Assembly (NCBI GenBank): GCA_004352715.1
Contig: SCFE01000007.1
Span: forward strand, 715,963-779,962
Length of the DNA: 64,000 bases
Origin: Hofstenia miamia
Lineage: Eukaryota; Xenacoelomorpha; Acoela
Direction of reading: 5' to 3'
This document shows, piece by piece, positions 12,442-24,503 of this stretch (the stretch's first letter is position 1; the number at the start of each line of letters is the position of its first letter). The notes under the pieces were generated by a model. That model saw only the letters and a program-made list of their open reading frames with translations, was not told the DNA's origin and did no database searches. Made by a program: the position numbers and the translations under genes.

Positions 12442-15400
12442 TTGTTATATCAAATCTAATAAGTAATTACAAGACAAGTATGTATTAAGCCTATTTTCAA
12501 TAGTTTTTTCAGTAAATTGCAAAACTATTGTAATATATATATTTATATATATATATATATATATATATAAATCACATTAGATAATTTACAACAATTAATA
12601 AATAAATTTCAAACTTAAAATTCTTAGCATCCACAAATATTTGTTCAATGCATAAAAATTTAAAAATAATGGTAGTCTAAAACCAAAATTTGAAGTGTAC
12701 ATTAACAAATCAAAATCATGTTTCATTAAATTATATGTTTCAATCTGGTACATGAGGAGAGGCTTCTTACTGATATTAATTTGAAAAATCATATTTTGAT
12801 AGCATTCACAACTTTTTCTGGAAAAAATTTGAGCAGGGCGCAAATGCACCCTAAATAGTCACAACATATGACTTTTTTATTCAGTCACAAACAGTTAACA
12901 GTTGACTTAAATTTTGAAATTCTTAAGAAGTTCGAAGCAAATTCTTGATTTTTAGTTTAAATTATTATATTTTAAGCTGGATGTGTGTTTGAATTGGGCT
13001 TCTTGTAACACTGATCATGTGTATTTGTATCGCATTTGTTATAAGTAAATTCTTGGGTTGATAATTTTAGGTTTAGACTCGTATTTATCTAAGCAATTGA
13101 AAAATTAACTAGATTGAGTTTTCCACATTTTCCAAATCCGTTGCGGTAGGGTTAGTCCTTTATGAGTTGTGGACTGGTTTAGGATAATAACCATCGAAAT
13201 TCGAGTCAAGGGTCGGCTTATCACATTGCATTTTCTCACAATAACATATATGAAATCTCGTTTACCAAAGAGTTAAAGATAAACTGAAATTTATTTTTAA
13301 AAAAAATTATTTTTATTTGTTTTAGCGCCTTTCACATTACATTATATAGTATTAAATAATATATTTTTGAAAATTTAGTAGGGATTTAGTTTAGTATCGA
13401 TTTAAGCATAGAAAAGGTAGAATATTGTAGATGATATCATACGTATCAATTGCGATTTGATTTACCAAAATTCTTGTTAATTTTCTAAATTTGATTTTTA
13501 CATTTACTACATGTATGCACGTTGATGTCTACAGTTAAAAGCAAGCATTTGTATTAAGACGTGAGCAATATTGACAACGAAAGATTCACCTTATGCATAT
13601 TTGATGTAAGATGCCAAAATCATGATTAATGTTTTAGTCACGTGTTAAAAGTCGAAAGTTAATTGTAAGCAAAATTTAATCTATCTCCAAATAATAATCT
13701 GACATCCTAATTTGATACAAAATGGAATCTTTTGCATAAAAATTGCATGTCTAAGAATTTCAAATATTAATTTAAACTTAAACAGCCTGGGGAATTTCGA
13801 AAAATTTTCATGATCCTTAAAAAATATTTATACGCTTATAGCTCACATTATTAATGGATTCAGCCCCGCAATCGCTGACTCAATAAGTTTGGAATATATC
13901 ATATCAAGAAATATTCAAAGTTCTATGCTGCCTCCATGGACTCAAAACCTTCTAAATACATGAACACTAGGTCTGGAGAGAACTTAAATATTTTTCAAAA
14001 ATTAAAAATTTTCAAAAAACACTTGTTAATCTTTTCAAAAACCTCTGCCACAGCAATAAGCTTTAAAAGAAATTTTCAACGTTGCATTAATGTATGTTCC
14101 CCAATAGACCCACCCATGCCCCAAGATTTTCAAATTTGGAAATATGCTTGGAGAAAAGAATTTGTAAATGTCGAAAAACGATTTGTCCTTTAAAGTGGAC
14201 GCCAGGCTGTTTAAGGTTAAGTAATTATAATATATTCTAAAATTATAGGCAAGTCTTCTAATATTTTTTTGCGAAAACTGGAACAGTTCATTTCAATAAG
14301 CTACTTGGAGCTCTTTAAGATGAGTAACACGCGACCTCCTTAAATTTACCCTCAAACATCCAACACATGGTCATGTGGTACTTGAAACATATGGCGTCTT
14401 TAATAATACATTCTCGCATTTTAACCAAAAGGGGAAATTAAATTTACTTTAGAGTTTGACATTTATTGCATTTGTGCTATATTAATCTTGATTTAAAATC
14501 AACTACATTTTCTTAAATTATTTATTTTCCATTTACTCGTTTGTATTTGAAATTTGCAAAACTGGGTAATACACCTTTTGAATACAATTACCCAATTTCG
14601 GTTAAAATCACTTATTTAAGATTATCAAAAAACATAAAATACAATTTCGAGACTTATCTCAACCCCAAATCAGATATAGTTTCTTAGGACAATAATTAAC
14701 TATTTTACATTTAAATGTAGGATGGATTACTAAAATTGAAATTTTTAAGAAGTAAAATTTAGGTGATGTTACTTTTACAAATAATTTTGGGCCCCATGCT
14801 CTAGATAGATGCTAGTATCAAAATTTTGATTTGAATACCAAGCAGATGCCCGATGTATTGCGATTAATCACAAAATTTGCTTAACATAAGACTAATTATG
14901 TGGTAATGGAAAATGTAAGTGCTAAAGGCAACAGTCTTTACGTTGAAGCTTAGCCTTTTTTAATTTCAAATTCTTTCTGGCAAATCTATGTTTGGGGTAT
15001 TCAATTCTTCCTCCAGTTAAAGCTGGTAAAACGCATTAATTTCTTTAACCTTACATTAATTATTGCTCTTAATAATGAAAAGAAAGCAATATACTCCATT
15101 AGAAATAAAATTCCTCGACTTTAAATTGCATGCCCAGCAAGCCATAAATCTACCAAATGTGTTGTAGGAAGTTTTTCAATTTAATAAATCGTGGGAAATT
15201 TTATTACTGAAATTATTTTTATACCATTTATCCGGCATTCCACACTAAAGCTCGAAAAAGTAAATTTTGGAGGACCCTGTTGACCTGTCGAAACCTGGTA
15301 AAATTGCACAATTCGGTTACTCGAATGACCTGTACTTAGAATTTAAGAAGTTCCTTTGAGGGTTTTGTTAAGCGGATATATTGACATGAACAACACATCA

Positions 15401-15648
15401 TGCTGGTCTTCACTGACATTAGAATGATTGACCTTACAATGTAAGCACATAGTTCTAACATCTAACATCCCTCATAATTTACAATGTAAAATAAAAAAAC
15501 ATTTGAATTTTTTTAATAAATAAATAAATAGTCGCTTTATTTCCTGTACATTTATGTACAAAAATAACACAAATGTAAAGAGGAAAAAACAAAAATAAAA
15601 ATAAGCACAGAAACCCAAAATCCTGTACATCACTTGTAGTGTTAGTAA
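10906..15648. other. Intergenic with TA microsatellites and a sequence gap
   Basis: No gene recognised. TA repeats occur at 11607-11632, 11709-11743, 12417-12441 and about 12530-12570. Unknown bases fill 11633-11708 and are flanked on both sides by TA repeats, so the gap is most likely a collapsed microsatellite. An 85-codon open stretch at 13936-14193 (+) has no recognisable family. Confidence 0.55.
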
Positions 15649-16018
15649 CAGACTTGTCAACGAGCCGACATTTCCAGGCTCGGCTCGGCTCGGCTCGGCT
15701 CGGCTCGTATAAATTTTGGGTAAGTTCGGCTCTGCTCGCCACACAAATTCTTTGAATGAGGCTCGTTTTAGCTCGGTATTTTTGTACATAGCTCTTCCTA
15801 TTATTTAATAAACATTTCTTAAATAAGATTATAGGAAAAGCATACTGACTGTAAAAAATAAAAAAAATCTCCATAATCAAATTAACAAGCAGAACTATAA
15901 ACTTGCTTTGCCTAAAATAGGCTCGTTTTGGGCTCGTTGTATATCAAATGCGGTGCTCAAGCTCGGCTCGGCTCGGCTCGGCTCGGCTCATTAGAAGCTC
16001 GGTTCGTTGACAAGTCTG
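15649..16018. mobile_element. hAT-type MITE with (GGCTC)n subterminal arrays
   Basis: A 370-bp element bounded by inverted ends: cagacttgtcaacgagccga on the left and the reverse complement of cagacttgtcaacgaaccga on the right. It is flanked by a perfect 8-bp direct repeat GTTAGTAA at 15641-15648 and 16019-16026, the target-site duplication length of hAT elements. Next to each end lies a run of five or six GGCTC units, both in the same orientation, which is strikingly GC-rich here. It has no transposase. The arrays create artificial open frames rich in Ser-Arg-Ala-Glu-Pro that should not be called genes. Confidence 0.85.
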
Positions 16019-16026
16019 GTTAGTAA

Positions 16027-16686
16027 ATATCCTTTTTAATATATTTTTGGTAAGTCGTCATTTCTAAGGTAATTTACAGCCATCGGTAAAAATGATTTTT
16101 GAAAGCGAGTTGTTCTGAAACGATAATATCGAAAAGTAGACCGGGTGCCATCAAGTAAGCTTTTAGAACTCATAATTTCACAGTGATGCGGATGATCAAC
16201 ATTATTAAAACCTTTCTCCACAAATTTGATAAACTGTTTTTGAAAATAATCATCTACAATTGATACCATCTTTTGTTTGGTAAAATTTGATGTTGGTGAA
16301 ACTTTATTTAAATATGTAAGAAGTTTTCGCAATTTGGTTTTCTGTTTTTCACTTAAGCAAAACGCAAAAAATATTGCTCCATACATGTAGTTAGGCAAAA
16401 CGAAAGATTTAAATTGAATAACTTGTCTAGGATAATCAAGATTTTTATACCAGTAAGAAATAGTCTTTATCGAATAATTAATCTATCTGATCATTACATT
16501 AACCTGCTCATTCCATTTTAAATGATCACCAAAATGCAAACCCAGGCACTTTGGATTGCTTACCTTTCTTATGTGGTAATAGCTTCATCAGCAATCTCAT
16601 CCAAACACTCATTTGAACATCTTCCTTAAAAATTAATTTTTCGCATTTTTCAAAATTAAAAATTAATTTATCAATTTTACAAATAC
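16027..16686 (-). mobile_element. LINE C-terminal remnant
   Basis: Minus-strand fragments of the 3' part of a non-LTR reverse transcriptase ORF. Near 16540 there is a CLGLHFGDHLKWNEQVN segment, which is the usual GxxxDxxLxWxxH motif after the catalytic region. It is followed at 16398-16036 by a 120-residue open stretch ending STFRYYRFRTTRFQKSFLP, typical of LINE C-termini. A mariner (16689-18161) abuts its right end at a TA. Confidence 0.6.
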
Positions 16687-16688
16687 TA

Positions 16689-18161
16689 GGTTGTCCCAAA
16701 AGTTCGTAAACACTTGAAAAAATTAAATTTAATGCATTTTTTAATTACTATATTTTTTGCGTTTATATTGTTATAGTAATATTCATTTTTTGATCCAGGT
16801 AATGGATAAAATTGAGCTGCGAGTTTTGGTCGCTACTGCTGGAAGCGAAGGTCTTTCAACTAGAAAAGCTGCTGAAGAGATTTGTGCTGCCGAAGGTAAA
16901 GAAACAATTGCATATGCGGCGATCTCAAAATGGTACAAGCGTTTCGAATCTGGCGACATGAGTCTTGAAGATATGCCTCGTTCAGGTCGGCCGTTAAAGC
17001 TGGATGATGGAGACTTAAAAACCGGATTGAACATTGCTCCTTCATCGAGCACTCGAGAATTGGCTGGTGAGCTTGGAGTTGGCAAATCGACAATTCACCG
17101 ACACTTGAAGCAACTTGATTTTGTTCACAAAAAGCCGCGCCAAGATCCTCACGAACTCACCGAAGCACAAGCCAACAGACGAGGAATCGTACATTTTTCA
17201 AGTGTTTACGAACTTTTGGGACAACCTAATANNNNNNNNNNNNNNNNNNNNNNNNNNNNNNNNNNNNNNNNNNNNNNNNNNNNNNNNNNNNNNNNNNNNN
17301 NNNNNNNNNNNNNNNNNNNNNNNNNNNNNNNNNNNNNNNNNNNNNNNNNNNNNNNNNNNNNNNNNNNNNNNNNNNNNNNNNNNNNNNNNNNNNNNNNNNN
17401 NNNNNNNNNNNNNNNNNNNNNNNNNNNNNNNNNNNNNNNNNNNNNNNNNNNNNNNNNNNNNNNNNNNNNNNNNNNNNNNNNNNNNNNNNNNNNNNNNNNN
17501 NNNNNNNNNNNNNNNNNNNNNNNNNNNNNNNNNNNNNNNNNNNNNNNNNNNNNNNNNNNNNNNNNNNNNNNNNNNNNNNNNNNNNNNNNNNNNNNNNNNN
17601 NNNNNNNNNNNNNNNNNNNNNNNNNNNNNNNNNNNNNNNNNNNNNNNNNNNNNNNNNNNNNNNNNNNNNNNNNNNNNNNNNNNNNNNNNNNNNNNNNNNN
17701 NNNNNNNNNNNNNNNNNNNNNNNNNNNNNNNNNNNNNNNCAGAAAGCGTGTTTTAATGCAGCAGGACAATGCCAAGCCACACACCGCCAGGAAGACCAAA
17801 GACATGTTTGAAGAACTGGACGGCGTTGAGGTTCTACCACATCCAGCCTACAGTCCTGATTGTGCTCCATCAGATTACGGCCTTTTCCGTTCAATGCAAC
17901 ACTTTCTGAAAGGCCGCCGATTCGAATCGTTTGATGAAGTCGAAGAAGCATGTCAAGAATTCTTCGATTAAAAGCCGGCTGAATGGTACTTTAAACAGAT
18001 TCGAAAGCTTGCAGATCGATGGCAGAAAGTCTTGGAACACGATGGTCTTTATTTTGAGGAATAAACTTTATTGTTGCAGCTATTATTTGAGTAATAAAAT
18101 TTCAATTTTTTTCAAGCGTTTACCAACTTTTTTCAAGTGTTTACGAACTTTTGGGACAACC
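16689..18161 (+). mobile_element. mariner element, gapped and possibly a merge of two copies
   Basis: The outer ends are perfect inverted repeats starting ggttgtcccaaaagttcgta, about 32 bp, flanked by TA at 16687-16688 and 18162-18163. Inside, a second complete right-hand terminal repeat plus flanking TAATA occurs at 17195-17231, directly before unknown bases 17232-17739. The left part therefore looks like an internally deleted copy (16689-17226), and the right part like the 3' half of a longer copy. Confidence 0.85.
16802..18064 (+). pseudogene. mariner transposase, broken
   Basis: The N-terminal part (16802-about 17188) carries two helix-turn-helix motifs separated by the DMPRSGRPLKLDD hook, as in mariner family transposases. 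The frame then runs into terminal-repeat sequence and a gap. The C-terminal part (from 17740) has QQDNAKPHTA and YSPDCAPSDYGLF, the second and third catalytic aspartates, with 35 residues between them by my count. A TAA at 17969-17971 stands where the frame otherwise continues KPAEWYFKQIRKLADRWQKV to a natural stop at 18062-18064. The first catalytic aspartate would lie in the gap. Confidence 0.8.
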
Positions 18162-18377
18162 TAATATCACAATTATATAATTCAAAATTGGGAATAGCTA
18201 TTAAAATTTTAACAACAACAACAACATATATTTAAGTTCTCATGTATATATACATGTATTACGTTTACAAACTTATTAAGAACATAAATAATGCAACTTT
18301 CTTCATATGAGCTTAGTTATGTCAGTAAATGTTTGTTTCTTGGTTACGTTTACAAATTATATATAATTTAAAAAATA

Positions 18378-19364
18378 TTTTTACTTATTGTTCTTGAGTT
18401 GCACATCTTATTCTATAATTAGTCAGATAATTGATATTTTGTTGTGTAATCATGTTTTTCAACTTCTTCTTAAATATTGTAAAAANNNNNNNNNNNNNNN
18501 NNNNNNNNNNNNNNNNNNNNNNNNNNNNNNNNNNNNNNNNNNNNNNNNNNNNNNNNNNNNNNNNNNNNNNNNNNNNNNNNNNNNNNNNNNNNNNNNNNNN
18601 NNNNNNNNNNNNNNNNNNNNNNNNNNNNNNNNNNNNNNNNNNNNNNNNNNNNNNNNNNNNNNNNNNNNNNNNNNNNNNNNNNNNNNNNNNNNNNNNNNNN
18701 NNNNNNNNNNNNNNNNNNNNNNNNNNNNNNNNNNNNNNNNNNNNNNNNNNNNNNNNNNNNNNNNNNNNNNNNNNNNNNNNNNNNNNNNNNNNNNNNNNNN
18801 NNNNNNNNNNNNNNNNNNNNNNNNNNNNNNNNNNNNNNNNNNNNNNNNNNNNNNNNNNNNNNNNNNNNNNNNNNNNNNNNNNNNNNNNNNNNNNNNNNNN
18901 NNNNNNNNNNNNNNNNNNNNNNNNNNNNNNNNNNNNNNNNNNNNNNNNNNNNNNNNNNNNNNNNNNNNNNNNNNNNNATAATTGATATTTTGTTGTGTAA
19001 TCATATTTTTCAACTTCTTCTTAAATATTGTAAAATTTTTTTCACTTCTTGTACTGTAATCCAGTTTGTTCCATAGTGATATTGAATAATTTAGGAATCC
19101 GTTCTTCATTACTTTTCTATTATACTTAGTTTTACCAAATGTAATTGTTCTTTGATTTAAATGATTAGAAATGTTCGATTTTCTTTTCCAAAATATCGAT
19201 AAACATCTAATATTTTGAAGAGCTTCTAATGATCTTAGATGATATTTACACATTATTTCTTTTTTATTTTTGTTGCTAATTATGTTTATTCCCCATTTAA
19301 ATACTTTCTCTAATTTCGATTTTGCCTTTTTATTTAAGTTCGTTAATAAACAAGATGAGTACAA
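18378..19364 (-). mobile_element. LINE-A C-terminal fragment with gap
   Basis: The minus strand at 19364-18985 encodes KVFKWGINIIS, HLRSLEALQNIRCLSIFWKR and GFLNYSISLWNKLD, the C-terminus of the same LINE family (FADD-type reverse transcriptase) seen at 27060-28269. Unknown bases fill 18486-18977. About 60 bp immediately left of the gap (18425-18485) and right of it (18978-19036) are almost identical, so the gap may be an unmerged contig overlap. Confidence 0.65.
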
Positions 19365-19369
19365 GTATT

Positions 19370-20890
19370 TATCTAAATCACATTATTTGGCCTTAATAGA
19401 ATTAGTGCTATATGCAAAACGATGGTCACTCATAGGCCCACCCTGTTTTATCCCTACCAAAATATTTGCATTAAATGATCTGATTTTGCAGTTTTTCACA
19501 CATTGTTCAAACCCATTCAAACACTACCGAACTACTTTGTAATCCATTTGTAATTCCTAAATTCAACTTCACTAATATTATTTAAAAGAACAATTTGCTT
19601 GAAGGCTAAAGAAAAATGGACATACAAACATCTAAAAATACATTTACCCCTATCAAGGTATTTAAGTATTCGATGATTCAAACAAAGTAACACATCAACA
19701 GTCAACATCCCCTTTTTGCAGTCAAACTTCTTACCGGCCTCAACATCACTAATCATCTCAATTAGGTAATTCAGAGCAGTTCTATCAAGATATCTCGCTG
19801 TAATAGGAGTTACTACAACTGGTTTAAGAAATTGCAAATTTTCAATGGATGAATCCATTTTTTAGGAATCTTCCACAAAGTAGGATAAAACTGTTCGGCA
19901 AAATTGAAAGCAAACAAATTTGTAAAAGGTTTGGACAATTGATCTGCACAATCATGAAGTATCCAAGCAGGAACTTTGCTATCACCAGAAGATTTCTTTG
20001 GATTAAAATTTTTAAAAATTAATTTAACATCAACACAACATTTGGAAAAGTATCTGTTTCAAACTAAATGATCAAAGTCAGTGTCTAAGGCATCCTTTCC
20101 AACATGCTCATCAAAGCGGGTAAAAAACCTATTAAGTGTATTTGCTTGTTCCATGTTAATTTCAAAACCATTTTTTCATTTTACTGTCAAATTGATAAGA
20201 AATATTATGAATAGACATTTGACTTGTTTTCTATGCCATACACCATCCTGTTAATATTTTTCTGAACCACATTTCTTTTTTGATTATCCCGATTTTTGAT
20301 TGCACAAGCTTTCTTCTTAAGATAATTTTTGAATTCGGGGATTTCTGCAAACATTTCTCCGGTCGCATTCTTAATTTTTCTTTTAGGAACAATAGTATCA
20401 ATTACAAACTATATGTATGATTCTGTACACACAACTTTGTTATCCAGTAGTAAGTCACTTTAAATAAGTTCCCTGTCTGTACTAGAAAAAGCTTTATTAA
20501 TATCAATAATATTCTCACAAGTTGCTACCTGTCGTGCGCAATAACTTACTCTAGTTTTATTTTTACATGATTTTTTAGGTGCAGAAATAGACTTTTATTA
20601 TCAGAATTACCAATAGTTTTAAAAACACGTTTTTCATATAATGTCATCGCTAACGGAAGCAATATCCAGTTGAGAGTTTTTCGGATTATATATGTAGGCT
20701 TTTTAACTAAATTGAAAAGATTAAAATTAACACAAAACAAATTTGGTTTAGTAACATCACCTGCAATTATCAAGAAATTCTTTTCAACTTTTGATTGAAT
20801 TAGCTGTAAAATTTTTGTAAGCTCCTTCCTCATAAAACCCTTTCTGCTCTTAGGTCGTATATAGATACTAACAAAAACAATCACATTATA
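19370..20890 (-). mobile_element. LINE remnant with APE-type endonuclease and RT segments
   Basis: Reading right to left: an endonuclease segment (VFVSIYIRPKS, then NFLIIAGDVTKPNLF, the family's GDFN region with the N changed) at 20884-20546; the linker SGDSKVPAWILHDCADQLSKPF near 19980 with WKIPKKWIH near 19860; an RT motif-A-like region (FRCLYVHFSLAFKQI, catalytic Asp replaced) near 19640; and a motif-B-like GIKQGGPMS near 19440. Several frameshifts and stops make it non-functional. The downstream catalytic motif C is missing, as the sequence passes into the LINE-A fragment at about 19364. Confidence 0.65.
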
Positions 20891-21199
20891 TTAAAAAGGC
20901 AAAAATCTTGATCTGCATTTTAATACTTGTAATTCAAGTTTAGGGTTGTAAATGAAGCAATTCTAAATCATATTTTTAAAATATCAATCTTTAACATTTA
21001 TTAAATTTAATAAACCAATAAAGTTATTTGGCCCATTTATGACATTTGTGTGATTCAATTGTTACGTAATAAAAGGCCAGTTTGTGTAATTTTTTCAATC
21101 ATTTGTTTATATATGTGTGACCTGGTGACCCATTATACCTTGGAAGCTTTAAGGAAAAAATTGACACGATGACCTGCCTGACGCATCAACAAATAACTG

Positions 21200-21212
21200 A
21201 CCCGGTTGCAAC

Positions 21213-21258
<46 letters not shown>

Positions 21259-21520
21259 TGTATATATATATGTATATATATATTTGAATTAAAAGTCAAA
21301 AATCATTTACTATCAGAGCATTTCGGCACTCTAGTATGAAATTTTTTGATAATTAACCCCTGATTTTCCTTCGATTTCGTATATATATATATATATATAT
21401 ATATNNNNNNNNNNNNNNNNNNNNNNNNNNNNNNNNNNNNNNNNNNNNNNNNNNNNNNNNNNNNNNNNNNNNNNNNNNNNNNNNNNNNNNNNNNNNNNNN
21501 NNNNNNNNNNNNNNNTTATA
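21200..21520. repeat. TA microsatellites flanking a gap
   Basis: TA tracts at about 21218-21281 and 21380-21404 surround unknown bases 21405-21515. Open frames across this interval are artefacts of the repeat and of the n-run. Confidence 0.8.
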
Positions 21521-22510
21521 AATATAATTATTTTTCGAAAATCTGCCATCACAAAAGTGATAGATGGCTAAAATTGTGATACCGCATCAAGCATTTCTGT
21601 TTATTTTCAATATTAAATATATGCAATTGTAAAAAATATTTGCTAAGAAAGGAGAGTGAAATTCAATAGTGCTAGCAACGTTGTCAATTGCATATTTAAA
21701 TTATCATTTCTACTTTTTTGATTAATTCTTGGATAAGACCCGCATATCTTAAGCATTCATCATTACATTACAAGTTCTAAGTTAGGTCGACTTCTGTTCA
21801 ATATATATGTTAATTGTCTAAATATTTGTTGTGTAATATTCAAGTGTGTCAGGCGAGCTTGTCTTCCATGCTGCCCAATTATTGGACAATGTCTAAAAAC
21901 CTAAGTTTTAATGTCGCAAACAAAGCCGCAAAATCACCAAATGCATTTTGAATCTATATTGGATGAATAAAAAATAAATATATTGTTTAACAAAAAACAA
22001 TAGATATATAATGAAATAGTTAGAATGACAACTGCCCAATGTAAATACTGGGAGATTTCTAACGCTTTACTCATGTGTCACAGCTGAACCAACAAAAGAA
22101 CTATACTCTCTGAACAACTTAGGCAAAATATTGCAGTGATATTATTTGTTCCAATTGTCTAACTTTTAAAGTGAATAATTTTAATAAAAATAATCGAAAG
22201 GCCCATCTACAGATCGGAATCATGCATTGAAGCAGAGTTTAGATTGAAATCTTTAACTTTTACCGTAAATTATTGTGTTAGGAATCTATCCTTAAGACTG
22301 TATTCTGCCTGCAAAAGATTTTAAACTGCTTGGGATTGTCTTTACAAATGATGAATTGCTAACATTAATCATTTTTCACATGTATGTAAAGATTGTGCAT
22401 ATTTGAAAATAATGAAACCCTAAATATATGTAGAATTTCTTATTTTTATATAAAATACTGTCTGAAAAATTACATCGCCGCCGCAACTTGAATCAAGTAG
22501 GCAAACGTTG
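21521..22510. other. Intergenic, nothing recognised
   Basis: AT-rich sequence without a convincing coding or repeat signal, up to the start of an hAT fragment. Confidence 0.5.
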
Positions 22511-22651
22511 ATGTCGCTTGTTTCAAGCTCTGCTTCCATAGAAAGGGGCTTCAGCATTATGGGACACACACAGATGGAGATGCGAAGCCGTCTTTCGCAT
22601 GAAAAACTCGAAAAATGTACCTTTGTCCCATCAGTAATGAAGAAAATTTAA
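22511..22651 (+). pseudogene. hAT transposase C-terminal dimerisation fragment
   Basis: A 46-residue open stretch contains SSSASIERGFSIMGHTQMEM followed by RSRLSHEKLEK. This is the ASxExxFS...RxRLS signature of the hAT C-terminal dimerisation region. No upstream catalytic domain remains in frame, so this is a relic. Confidence 0.7.
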
Positions 22652-24503
22652 GCTATTCATGTAAAGTAGTTTTTTTCTTATTAGTTGCTCAGGTGTTTTA
22701 AAACATGTTTTTAATAGAAAAAAACGTTTAAAGCGTTTTTTATTAATAAAAGCGTTTTTTTCCAACTCTGGGAACAACAAGGGGTTCAATTTGTTATCGG
22801 CTTCTCAGTTTGAATCCCTGCTTCACCATACCGCTTGCAAATCAACATCATGCAGAAGCTATTCTACATTAGTATAGTGAGGCAGGGATGCAAGGAGATG
22901 GTGTCCCCCTCTTTTATTTCAAAACTATTAAAGATAAAGTAATGATCTTTGACAAAGTGAAAGCTACATTTTTGAACTACATCTTTCCCAATTTTCAAAA
23001 AAATATATTCATTGGTTTTGATTTATATGCAAATGAAGTTTTGATATCACCAATTTTGGAAAAATGGAAGTGAAATAGAACCTAAATGAATTGAGCATTA
23101 AAATTAGAAGGAAACAATTTTTGTAGCTCATATTCCTTCTAGTTATTGTCAAAGACTTACTTTTAAAAAAGAAAAAATGCGCTCAAGGTCGACCAGAATT
23201 CGTAATCACGGCAGCCATTATCATAAATTTGAATAAACTGGTATTCCTAAGCATGAACAAATAAATTCGAAATCAAGCCAATGAATAATGTATATTTTAT
23301 TTCAAAAATCAAATACGTTACATGATAATATATATTAACGTCATTTTCAAGGTCAACGTTTTAAAAAGTTAAGAAAATATTAAAAAATTATTCAGCTGGG
23401 GTTCAGCATCAATGCTAATCATATTGGATGATAGGTTTTTTGAAACAAATTTGCTGTCGCCTTTCACTAGGTACCAGCGTTATGAATATTTTGGGAGTCG
23501 GTTTTGTTTCACTCAAAATACCGTGGTATCGGTTCGATATCGGTAAGGCTATGAAAATGCAATAGTATATTTGGCATGTATGTCAGATTTGCTTTCGGGT
23601 CTACCGGGTCACTGGGTCACATTTATAGAAACAAATGATTAAAATAAATTACAAAGGGCTCATCTCAATAAAGTCAGGTTGTAATTACTTAATCATTGAA
23701 TTACCGAATTGTCATGTGTACCTTTAATAGTCTTAATATTTACAGAAGCTTCTATAATAGAACCCTTGTTTTATTTCGAATTCGAATCCGAATCCAAAAT
23801 ATAAATTAGTTTATCTAATAACTTCAACAACAAAAACATGGTTACGTGTTAAAGGTTATAGTTAAAAAACGACTTTAAAAAATGAAAAAATTTAGCTGTA
23901 AAATCTACAATAGGAGAATTCCATTGAGAGGACGTATTTCATTAAAAGTGCTAGTCCTCAAGCTTCTTTATATTTAAAAAATTTCAGTAGCCCACCAAAA
24001 TTTTCTAGATCTGCCATTGGACTGTATCAAGAATTGAATTTCAATTTAAATCCAACATAGCTTCAGATTTCATTTCGTGAATTTAAATCAAGTCTTCAAA
24101 ATTCGTTTAATATCTAGGTCAAAGTTCTCTATAAAAAACAGACTGACATTTTCATATGATGATTTGCACTAGCTACAAATTTTGTTTAATAAAAAGTATA
24201 TGCCTTAAGACAATTTTTTAGAATACTTAATATAGGAATAGTTATAAGAGTATTTGACCATCACCTACAACTCGATTCCTGCTACATTATAATCATGTCT
24301 ATGCAATACAATGAAAAAAAAAGAATACTCGCATTATGTGCAATCAATATTACAATAAGTAAAGCCGACAAATTTACAAAATTCATTTAACACTGCATGC
24401 ATTACTACATCTTAAAGTAAATTTTTGGAATAATTGTATAAATCAACATTAAAACGATTAAGAAAAATTATCTACAAATTCACACATTACGATTTACAGC
24501 ATA
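22652..24503. other. Intergenic, nothing recognised
   Basis: AT-rich sequence. A 61-codon open stretch at 22888-23073 (+) has no recognisable family. No terminal repeats found. Confidence 0.5.

Noticed and set aside
15472-15880. Minus-strand open frames rich in Ser-Arg-Ala-Glu-Pro
   Set aside because: They translate the GGCTC arrays and flanks of a MITE with perfect target-site duplication.
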